Assembly (NCBI GenBank): GCA_900539255.1 | Contig: UQBJ01000008.1 | Coordinates: 1 to 64,000, forward strand | Length of the DNA stretch: 64,000 bases | Direction: 5' to 3' | Source: an uncultured Campylobacter sp. | Lineage (GTDB): Bacteria > Campylobacterota > Campylobacteria > Campylobacterales > Campylobacteraceae | Part shown: one piece after another, positions 26,525-33,246 of the stretch | Layout: every line of letters starts with the position of its first letter | Numbering within the stretch: position 1 is the stretch's first letter | Program-made: the position numbers and the translations under genes | Notes under the pieces: generated by a model | The model's input: the letters and a program-made list of their open reading frames with translations, nothing else | Database searches by the model: none | What the model was told of the DNA's origin: nothing

Positions 26525-27475
26525 CTAAATGCGTCCTATGTCGTAAAGCTGCACTATGCCTACGATTTTGCCAGCTCGTGCAACGGGCAGTTCTTTGATT
26601 TTGTGCTTTATCATCAGCTCCTCAGCCTGTGTAGCCATAGCATCAGCACTAATGACTTTGGGATTTTTACTCATTATCTGGCTTGCGATGAAATCAAAAC
26701 TCGGCTTGTCGCTCGCCTTTAAAACCCTACGCAAATCTCCATCAGTTATGACGCCCACGAGCTTTTCGCCACTCATCACAAGGCAAAGCCCGAGTTTGCC
26801 GCTTGTCATCACATCGATAAGTTCTTTAAACCCTGTATCCTCCGCCACTTTTGGCAAAGCACTTACCATCACATCGCTTACCTTTGTCAAAAGTTTTTTA
26901 CCCAAGCTACCCCCCGGGTGGAAAAGCGCAAAATTTTCTGGCTTGAAATTTCGCTCTTTCATCAAGCAAGCGGCTATCGCATCGCCCATCGCCAAAGTCG
27001 CCGTAGTCGAACTCATCGGGGCTAGCTGCAAGGGGCAAGCTTCTTTTTGCACCGAAATGTCAAGCACGAAATCCGCCTGCTTTGCTAGGGTAGAGTTTAA
27101 ATTTCCACTCATCGCGATGAGCTTAATGCCCCTTTTTTTAATGGCTGGAATGATTTTTAAAATTTCTTCGCTCTCGCCTGAATTTGAAATCGCCAAAAGC
27201 GTGTCATCATTTGTCAGCATTCCCAAATCTCCGTGCAAAGCCTCCGCTGGGTGCATAAAAAAGCTCGGCGTGCCTGTGCTTGCAAGCGTGGCGGCGATTT
27301 TAGCCCCGATATGCCCGCTTTTTCCCATACCGCTTACTACCAAACGCCCTTTGGTGCGCAGTATCAGCTCTATGCTCTTTTCAAAGTCCGCATTGAGTTT
27401 TGCGCCCAAATCGCTAATCGTGCGCGCTTCTATGGCAAAAACTTCTTTTGCGATTTGCAAGACATTTGTTTTCAT
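26525..27475 (-). CDS. kpsF: arabinose-5-phosphate isomerase, KpsF/KdsD family
   Basis: 316 residues: SIS domain at about 35-180 (RLVVSGMGKSGHIGAKIAATLASTGTPSFF) followed by two CBS domains (about 205-315). It interconverts ribulose-5-phosphate and arabinose-5-phosphate for Kdo synthesis in lipooligosaccharide or capsule. AAGGGG lies seven bases before the ATG. No other Kdo genes are adjacent. Confidence 0.92.
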   Translation of the reverse strand: MKTNVLQIAKEVFAIEARTISDLGAKLNADFEKSIELILRTKGRLVVSGMGKSGHIGAKIAATLASTGTPSFFMHPAEALHGDLGMLTNDDTLLAISNSGESEEILKIIPAIKKRGIKLIAMSGNLNSTLAKQADFVLDISVQKEACPLQLAPMSSTTATLAMGDAIAACLMKERNFKPENFALFHPGGSLGKKLLTKVSDVMVSALPKVAEDTGFKELIDVMTSGKLGLCLVMSGEKLVGVITDGDLRRVLKASDKPSFDFIASQIMSKNPKVISADAMATQAEELMIKHKIKELPVARAGKIVGIVQLYDIGRI

Positions 27476-27532
27476 CGTCTGCCCCTTAATTTTCTTAAAA
27501 TGTTAGCTCAAATTTTTTAATGGCGCGAAATT

Positions 27533-27943
27533 TCACTCATCGCTTTGAGCTGCCTTAAATTCAAGCTTTTTGCCTAAGGCGTTGTCCGTGAATTTAGCGT
27601 AGCGTATATTGAGCGCAAAGCACTGCCCTTTCATCACTTTGGCAAAGGGAAAGCGCGCGTAGTAGAGTTTTTCTTGCGCCTTGCTTGCTTTTTCGCACAG
27701 GGCTTTGATTTGCACGCCTTTTAAAAACGCTATGGCACTGAATTTAGCGACATTTACGCTTACAAGCGGGTTTTTTTGAGCTAGCTTTATGTGCCTTGTA
27801 TCCGTGTGCGAAGCGATGATAAGGCTTAAATTTAGCTCATCAAAGGCATAAAAAGCGTTCGCACACCACACTCCGCCGTCATCTTGCATAGCCCAGCACA
27901 AAAGCTTGTTTTGGCTTAAAAAATCTTTTATTTTGCTGTTCAT
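27533..27943 (-). CDS. PNPOx-like flavin-binding split-barrel protein (UPF0306-like)
   Basis: 136 residues from the second methionine (27943); an in-frame TTG-type start two codons earlier is possible. The pattern of an N-terminal strand with LLCWAMQDDGGVWCANAFYAFDE, then SHTDTRHIKLAQKNPLVSVNVA, is that of the pyridoxamine-phosphate-oxidase-like split barrel, closest to YhbP/UPF0306 proteins. The substrate is unknown and flavin binding is assumed from the fold. The ribosome site is weak. Confidence 0.6.
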   Translation of the reverse strand: MNSKIKDFLSQNKLLCWAMQDDGGVWCANAFYAFDELNLSLIIASHTDTRHIKLAQKNPLVSVNVAKFSAIAFLKGVQIKALCEKASKAQEKLYYARFPFAKVMKGQCFALNIRYAKFTDNALGKKLEFKAAQSDE

Positions 27944-27964
27944 AAGCAAAATTATAGCAATAAA

Positions 27965-27992
27965 TTTAAGAAAAATTCAAATTTGCCGATAT
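27965..27992 (+). promoter_or_regulatory. sigma-28 promoter of the 193-residue gene
   Basis: The -10 element GCCGATAT at 27985-27992 is a near-perfect FliA match, with TTTAAG at 27965-27970 in the -35 position (14-15 base spacer). The ATG lies 30 bases downstream. Confidence 0.75.
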
Positions 27993-28021
27993 AAGTGCAA
28001 ATCTTTTAACGGAGCGTTAAA

Positions 28022-28603
28022 ATGCAAATAGAAGCTACCAACAACCAAAACATAGGCTTTTCCTACACCACGAGCAGTGGCAAGAGCCTTTCTTTGTCAA
28101 TGTTTGACAACCAAAGTGCGAGTTATAGCAAAGAAAACGGGAGTGCGAGTTTGAGCTTGCGCAGAGAGTATGGATTTTCCTTTACTTTTGAAGGTTCAAA
28201 GCTCACGCAAACCGATATAGCCGAGATAAAAGACGCGATGAAAAATGTCGAGCCTTTAATCAACGACTTTTTGCAAAACTCAAAAGTGAGCGAGCTGAAC
28301 CCAAAAGACTTTATCCAAAGCGCTATGCAAATGGCTGACATTTTGCCAACGCCAAGCGATGAAAACAAGCTCAATGCGACTATGGACAGCCTTGTGAGCA
28401 AATTCGACCAGCTGCTTAAACAAAACCAAAGCAACGACAGCACGCAAAATGCCAAAATGCTTGAAGACAGCAAAAAGCTCATCGAAGAAGTGCTTGCCCG
28501 CTTGCGACAGCAAATGCTGCAACAAACGCAAGAATTTGCGCCACAAAAAACAAACGCCGAAGAAGAAAAGGATAAATTCAATTCCTTTGCTTTTTATGCG
28601 TGA
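28022..28603 (+). CDS. unknown protein under a sigma-28 promoter
   Basis: 193 residues, not recognised. The N-terminus is Ser/Asn/Gln-rich and beta-like (residues 8-55, alternating polar and hydrophobic: FSYTTSSGKSLSLSMFDN, YGFSFTFEG). The rest is helical and acidic (TDIAEIKDAMKNVEPLINDFL; IQSAMQMADILP), with a Gln-rich coiled segment near 145-170. There is no signal peptide. The site CGGAG stands eight bases before the ATG. In Campylobacter, sigma-28 also drives co-expressed non-flagellin genes (the Fed class) that affect colonisation or invasion; this one fits that class by promoter and build, but identity is not established. Confidence 0.75.
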   Translation: MQIEATNNQNIGFSYTTSSGKSLSLSMFDNQSASYSKENGSASLSLRREYGFSFTFEGSKLTQTDIAEIKDAMKNVEPLINDFLQNSKVSELNPKDFIQSAMQMADILPTPSDENKLNATMDSLVSKFDQLLKQNQSNDSTQNAKMLEDSKKLIEEVLARLRQQMLQQTQEFAPQKTNAEEEKDKFNSFAFYA

Positions 28604-28615
28604 TTTGCCTTTAAG

Positions 28616-28664
28616 GTGCGCTTGATAAGGCGTTGCGGGGCTTTTGCCTTATCTTTAAGCGCAC
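28616..28664 (+). terminator. long stem-loop after the 193-residue gene
   Basis: GTGCGCTT-GATAAGGC (28616-28631) pairs with GCCTTATC (28646-28653), a three-base bulge, and AAGCGCAC (28657-28664): 16 pairs around a 14-base loop. It begins 12 bases after the stop codon. There is no T run behind it, so it may be a processing or stability element rather than a classical terminator. The remaining 165 bases before rmlD hold nothing recognisable. Confidence 0.55.
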
Positions 28665-28829
28665 TTAATGAAGTGCGACTGCAAGGGTGTTTTGTGAATT
28701 TACATTTGAAAATTTAAGCCTAAATGCGCCAAATAGCTTGCTTGGCGCGGCTTTGAGTAATGCTTTTGAAACAAATAGCATAAAACGGGCTTTGCAAATA
28801 AAATGTTTTTGACAAATAAGGCGTTTTGC

Positions 28830-29708
28830 TTAAATTTTACTAAAATCAAATTTGCCTAAACTCTCTTTCCATTGCGGGATTTTAAGCTTAAAATGCGCTT
28901 TGATTTTGCTTGTGTCTAAAACGCTGTAAAACGGGCGCGGGGCGATGATTTTGCCCTCATTCATCGCTAAATACTCGCTTGAACTCACGCTTTTTACAAT
29001 GCAACTTGCGCCTAAAATTCGCACTATTTCACACGCAAATTCCCACCAGCTCGCCACGCCCTCATTTGCGTAGTGAAAAATTTCTGTGCCATTTAGCGTG
29101 TCAAGTTTTGGCAAAATAGCGCAAATGGCGCGCGCTAAATCCCTTGCGTTTGTCGGTGAGCCAACTTGGTCGCTAACTACTGAAATTTCGTCTTTTGTCA
29201 AGGCTAAACGCGCTATGGTTTTGACAAAGTTGCTGCCAAATTCGCTGTAAAGCCAGCTCGTGCGGATAATGCAAGATTTGCTTAAATTTTCGCTTAAAAT
29301 CGCAAGCTCGCCCGCTCTTTTGCTTGCCCCATAAACGCCAAGCGGTGCGCTGATGGCACTTTCAACAAGCGGTTTGCTCGCCTTGCCATCAAAAACATAA
29401 TCAGTCGAAATATGAACAAGCCTCGCACCACTCATCTTGCACGCTTTGGCTAAATGTAGCGCGCCTTTTTCATTTACCGCAAAGGCTCTTTGGCTTTCAT
29501 TTTGAGCCTTATCCACCGCTGTAAAAGCCGCACAGTTTATCACCGCGTCAAATTTGCCTTGACAAAGTGCCGCAAATACGGCTTTTTCGTCTGTAATGTC
29601 AAGCGCGTTTTTATCCACAAAAACAAAATTTAAATCCTTAAATTCATCTTGCAAAAAGCAAATTTCATTGCTTAATTGTCCGTTTGCACCTGTAACTAAA
29701 ACTTTCAC
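28830..29708 (-). CDS. rmlD: dTDP-4-dehydrorhamnose reductase
   Basis: 292 residues, NAD(P)H-dependent short-chain reductase carrying out the last step to dTDP-L-rhamnose. Motifs: GANGQLSNE at residues 7-15, NCAAFTAVDKAQ near 60, HISTDYVFDG and the catalytic Y-x3-K in YGASKRAGE. The start is GTG with GAAAGG seven bases upstream. Last gene of the glycan cassette behind infB. Confidence 0.93.
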   Translation of the reverse strand: MKVLVTGANGQLSNEICFLQDEFKDLNFVFVDKNALDITDEKAVFAALCQGKFDAVINCAAFTAVDKAQNESQRAFAVNEKGALHLAKACKMSGARLVHISTDYVFDGKASKPLVESAISAPLGVYGASKRAGELAILSENLSKSCIIRTSWLYSEFGSNFVKTIARLALTKDEISVVSDQVGSPTNARDLARAICAILPKLDTLNGTEIFHYANEGVASWWEFACEIVRILGASCIVKSVSSSEYLAMNEGKIIAPRPFYSVLDTSKIKAHFKLKIPQWKESLGKFDFSKI

Positions 29709-29730
29709 TAAATGCCTTTCATATCAAACT

Positions 29731-30954
29731 TTACAAACTATTTTGTTTTATTATTTTTATTAAAATTTGTTCTAAAAGGCGTTTTGTTTCTCTACTTAAA
29801 ATTCGTGGGAAATTCACGCCACGCCACGCCCACCACGCTATTTTTTGTGATTTTATATAAAAATCCATCCAAAATTTAAGCCGCCTAAAATCTTTTTGCA
29901 AAGATTCAAAAAGTCTTTCATCTATACTTTTGATTTCATTTTGAAAATGCTTTAAACTTTCATAAAGTTGCTCTTTGCTGGGCTTTTCTTTTTTGTAGAG
30001 TTGATTTTTTAAAAAATCGTGCTGATACTTATCAATATAGCGTAAAATCGTGTTTTTGTAAGCCTTTAAACGCTCATCATTCATTGCAACATTTCGTGGC
30101 AGTATAAGAAAAGGACCGCGCCCACCATCAATGCCACCGAGATTTGCATAGGATTTGATGGTTTGAATTTTAAGTTTTTTTATTTTATTGATGCGTGGCT
30201 GAATTCGACTAAAATCTAGCGTGAGAGTATTATCGGCTTTTAAAATAATATCCAAACGACTGCCATAAGGGGCAAATATCGTGTTATGTGAAATAGTCCC
30301 AGCCATTGCCGCAAAGCTCAATGCCCCCCCCCCTCCGATAAAAATGGCTAATTGCTCTTTTGGAGAAAGCATTTCAGGATAGATAATTTTATAGCCTTTT
30401 TGTGCGTAAAATTCCTCGAAAAATTCCTCGCCAAATTCAAGCGAAATTGCCTTGTTAAATTTGCGCCGAGAAAGATAAAATTTATTATTTTGCAAGCGTT
30501 GTGGAGTAACTTTTGAAGTGATAAAGTCTATCATTTTTCGGTGCATTTCGATGCCATTTTCATTCCAAAAAGAATCATCAGGCACGATGATTTGCGCGAA
30601 TTTTGTAGGCTTTTTGATTACTATGAGATTTGAATCATCTAGGTTAAAAAGCCTTAAAATATAGCTTTGAAAGGGTAAAAAAGAATCTTTTTCCAATAAG
30701 CAAACAAATTTAACGCCCTTTGTGCTATGTTTTACAATCCACCACAAACGCGACAAACTCTCCGTGATAAAATGCCCATAATGCCAAGCAAAAGAGCCTA
30801 GAAATACTACTTTTTCGCTTGAAGTAGAGATTTCGCCATTGAAATTCAAAACTTGTGTATCATTTTCTTTAAAAACACCTGAGGGCGTATTTTTAAGGCA
30901 AGGAAAAATCACGCCATTTTTTATGATTTGCTCGCTTAAATTTTTCTCTTGCAT
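29731..30954 (-). CDS. GT61-type glycosyltransferase with G10 tract
   Basis: 407 residues. The pattern HYGHFITESLSRLWW near residue 57, then LSPKEQLAIF and a later conserved core, fits the glycosyltransferase 61 (DUF563) family that adds sugars to surface glycans. The C-terminal third (about 300-407) is basic, helical and not assigned. Ten consecutive G residues (30324-30333 on the minus strand) lie in codons for the GGGG in FIGGGGALSF, the usual design of a slipped-strand contingency gene in Campylobacter. With ten G the frame is open (ON). The gene is more AT-rich than its neighbours, which suggests transfer. The acceptor is unknown. Confidence 0.75.
   Translation of the reverse strand: MQEKNLSEQIIKNGVIFPCLKNTPSGVFKENDTQVLNFNGEISTSSEKVVFLGSFAWHYGHFITESLSRLWWIVKHSTKGVKFVCLLEKDSFLPFQSYILRLFNLDDSNLIVIKKPTKFAQIIVPDDSFWNENGIEMHRKMIDFITSKVTPQRLQNNKFYLSRRKFNKAISLEFGEEFFEEFYAQKGYKIIYPEMLSPKEQLAIFIGGGGALSFAAMAGTISHNTIFAPYGSRLDIILKADNTLTLDFSRIQPRINKIKKLKIQTIKSYANLGGIDGGRGPFLILPRNVAMNDERLKAYKNTILRYIDKYQHDFLKNQLYKKEKPSKEQLYESLKHFQNEIKSIDERLFESLQKDFRRLKFWMDFYIKSQKIAWWAWRGVNFPRILSRETKRLLEQILIKIIKQNSL
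30324..30333 (-). repeat. poly-G tract (G10) inside the GT61 gene
   Basis: Ten C residues on the plus strand, the only homopolymeric G/C run of this length that I noticed in the window. A gain or loss of one base shifts the frame after about residue 210 and truncates the protein. Confidence 0.85.
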
Positions 30955-30962
30955 TTTAGTCC

Positions 30963-31520
30963 TTAAAACAACTCTTTTGCTTTATTTAGCGTGGGTTGAA
31001 TTTTATCTTTTTGGCTTAAAATAAGCTTGTTTAAATCATAAAAATCGCTCCAATTTATGTTAATTTGCTCATCATTCCACAAAATCCCTCTATCGCACTC
31101 TTTGCTGTAAAACTCATCAACCTTATAGGCAAAAACCGTGTCATTTTCAAGCACCAAAAAGCCGTGCGCAAAGCCCTTTGGCAGCAGTATTTGGCGTTTG
31201 TTTTCTCCGCTTAACTCCACAGCAACAAATTCGCCAAAAGTCGCTGAATTTCGCCGAATATCTACCGCCACATCAAGCACACGCCCACGCACCACACGCA
31301 CGAGCTTGCTTTGAGCGTGCGGGGGCAGCTGAAAATGCAGTCCGCGCAAGACGCCTTTTTGCGAACAGCTTTCATTATCTTGCACGAAATTCCACTTGCA
31401 ATTTGTGAATTTTTCAAGCAAATCAAGCCTAAAAGTTTCAACAAAATAACCGCGCTCATCAGCATAAATTTGTGGTTGGCAGATGATGACGCCGTCTAGT
31501 TTTGTTTTAATAAATTTCAC
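30963..31520 (-). CDS. rmlC: dTDP-4-dehydrorhamnose 3,5-epimerase
   Basis: 185 residues, cupin-fold epimerase converting dTDP-4-keto-6-deoxyglucose to the rhamnose form. Motifs: YADERGYFVETFR near 20, FVQDNESCSQKGVLRGLHFQLPP with the catalytic His near 64, and FAHGFLVLENDTVFAYKV. The start is GTG in a GTGA overlap with the stop of rmlA; GAGG upstream serves as ribosome site. Confidence 0.93.
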   Translation of the reverse strand: MKFIKTKLDGVIICQPQIYADERGYFVETFRLDLLEKFTNCKWNFVQDNESCSQKGVLRGLHFQLPPHAQSKLVRVVRGRVLDVAVDIRRNSATFGEFVAVELSGENKRQILLPKGFAHGFLVLENDTVFAYKVDEFYSKECDRGILWNDEQININWSDFYDLNKLILSQKDKIQPTLNKAKELF

Positions 31521-32401
31521 CTTACTTCCTCGCTATTTGCTAAATTTAACAAGTATTTTCCATAATCATTCTTACTCATCTTTTCTCCAAGTTCGCGCAA
31601 CCTGCTCTCATCAATCCAGCCGTTTAAAAAGGCGATTTCCTCCAAACAAGCGATTTTGAGATTTTGCCGTTTTTGCAGGGTTTGGATAAAGCTACTTGCT
31701 TCTAAAAGCGAGTCGTGCGTGCCTGTGTCAAGCCACGCAAAACCTCGCCCCATAAGCTCGCATTTTAAGCACTTTTGCGCTAAATAAAGCTCGTTAAGCG
31801 AAGTGATTTCAAGCTCGCCGCGCGCACTTGGGCGGATTTGCTTTGCAAGCGCGCTCACTCCGCTTGGGTAAAAATAAAGTCCCGTTACGGCGTAATCGCT
31901 CTTTGGCACAGCTGGCTTTTCTTCAAGCCCTACAACCTCGCCTTTTGCGTTAAATTCAGCGATGCCATACCTCTGCGGGTCGCGCACCTTGTAGCCAAAG
32001 ATTGTCGCAAAGCCTTTGTTTGCGCTTTCTACGCCGTTTTTTAAAAGTGGAGTTAAACCGCCGCCGTAAAAAATGTTGTCCCCTAAAACAAGGCAGGCTG
32101 GGCTTTGCCCTAAAAATTCCTCGCCCAAAATAAAGGCTTGAGCTAGTCCGTCAGGGCTTGGCTGCTCACAGTAGCTTAAATTCACGCCAAAGTCCGCCCC
32201 GTCTCCCAAAAGTGCCTTGAAATTTGCGCTATCTTGGGGCGTGGTGATGACGAGAATGTCGCGAATGCCTGCAAGCATAAGCACAGAAAGTGGATAGTAA
32301 ATCATCGGTTTGTCAAAGACAGGCAAAAGCTGCTTGCTGATGCCTTTTGTGATGGGGTAAAGCCTCGTGCCACTGCCCCCTGCTAGAATTATGCCTTTCA
32401 T
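31517..32401 (-). CDS. rmlA: glucose-1-phosphate thymidylyltransferase
   Basis: 294 residues; makes dTDP-glucose from dTTP and glucose-1-phosphate, the entry step to dTDP-rhamnose. Nucleotide signature GIILAGGSGTRLYPITKGISKQLLPVFDKPMIYYPLS at the N-terminus; metal and substrate motifs LGDNIFYG and WLDTGTHDSLLEAS. It is followed by rmlC with overlap. rmlB, the 4,6-dehydratase between RmlA and RmlC in the pathway, is not in this window. Confidence 0.94.
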   Translation of the reverse strand: MKGIILAGGSGTRLYPITKGISKQLLPVFDKPMIYYPLSVLMLAGIRDILVITTPQDSANFKALLGDGADFGVNLSYCEQPSPDGLAQAFILGEEFLGQSPACLVLGDNIFYGGGLTPLLKNGVESANKGFATIFGYKVRDPQRYGIAEFNAKGEVVGLEEKPAVPKSDYAVTGLYFYPSGVSALAKQIRPSARGELEITSLNELYLAQKCLKCELMGRGFAWLDTGTHDSLLEASSFIQTLQKRQNLKIACLEEIAFLNGWIDESRLRELGEKMSKNDYGKYLLNLANSEEVR

Positions 32402-32402
32402 T

Positions 32403-33245
32403 TTAACCCTTTGTTATCTTTAAAATTTGCAGTTTTTTAAACAGTCTTACTCTTGTGATTTTGTCAGTTTTGAGAATTTTTAAAACAGGAATGCCAAAAA
32501 GCGAGATTGTAATCTCTTTGTTGTCGTTCTTAGTGCCGTAATTAGCATTGTAAAGAAGTGGATATTTTTGCTTGTTTTCTTGGACGATGAGGCGTGTAAT
32601 CATCTGCATCAATTTTTCATTTTTACTGCTTGTGTTTTCAAAGTCTCTATACTCAATCATCACTTCATCCAAATTCGCAAATTCGGTTTTGTCAAGCAAG
32701 TCACACCAGAGTTTATAATCCTCGCACGGGCTGTAAAAGGCGTTGTAGCGGCACTCTTTTAAAAGACTTTTTCGTATCATTGTAGTTGGGTGAGTTACCA
32801 CGCATTCAGCCGTTAGGCGGAGTTTGATTTCAGTTGGGTTGGTCGGGTATTTTATGACTACATTATCAAGCAGTTTTTTTAAATTTCCGCCCACAACGCC
32901 TACTTCTTCATTTGCCTCCAAAAACGCCACTTCCTTTTCAAAGCGTTCTTTGACACTTATATCATCGTGGTCGATGACGGCTAAAAATTCGCCCTTTGCT
33001 AAGTCTATGAGTTTGTTGCGAGAGCCACTAATGCCTAAATTTCGTGGGTTTTTAAAATACCTTATGCGCTCATCTTTTTTAGCATACTCCAAAATGAAAT
33101 TTTCAAGCTCTAAATTCTGCGGCGAGTCGTTTAAAATCAAAAATTCAAAGTTGCTAAAAGTTTGGTTAAGCACGCTTTCAATAGCCTCTTTAAGATAGGC
33201 TAAATTTGAGTTATAAACGGGCATTAGTGCTGAAACTTTTGGCAT
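32403..33245 (-). CDS. family 2 glycosyltransferase
   Basis: 280 residues, GT-A fold. SALMPVYNSNLAYLKEAIESVLNQTFSNFEFLILND at the N-terminus, RNLGISGSRNKLIDLAKGEFLAVIDHDDIS with the DxD-like DHDD near 95, and the acceptor part up to about 225 (YSPCEDYKLWCDLLDKTEF). It probably transfers a sugar, perhaps rhamnose, to a lipid-linked glycan; substrate unknown. It starts one base after the infB stop codon and is most likely transcribed with it. AT-rich like the GT61 gene. Confidence 0.85.
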   Translation of the reverse strand: MPKVSALMPVYNSNLAYLKEAIESVLNQTFSNFEFLILNDSPQNLELENFILEYAKKDERIRYFKNPRNLGISGSRNKLIDLAKGEFLAVIDHDDISVKERFEKEVAFLEANEEVGVVGGNLKKLLDNVVIKYPTNPTEIKLRLTAECVVTHPTTMIRKSLLKECRYNAFYSPCEDYKLWCDLLDKTEFANLDEVMIEYRDFENTSSKNEKLMQMITRLIVQENKQKYPLLYNANYGTKNDNKEITISLFGIPVLKILKTDKITRVRLFKKLQILKITKG

Positions 33246-33246
33246 T

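Noticed and set aside
26556..27506. 316-codon open frame on the plus strand opposite kpsF
   Set aside because: It mirrors the kpsF frame on the other strand; kpsF has clear SIS and CBS motifs and a ribosome site.
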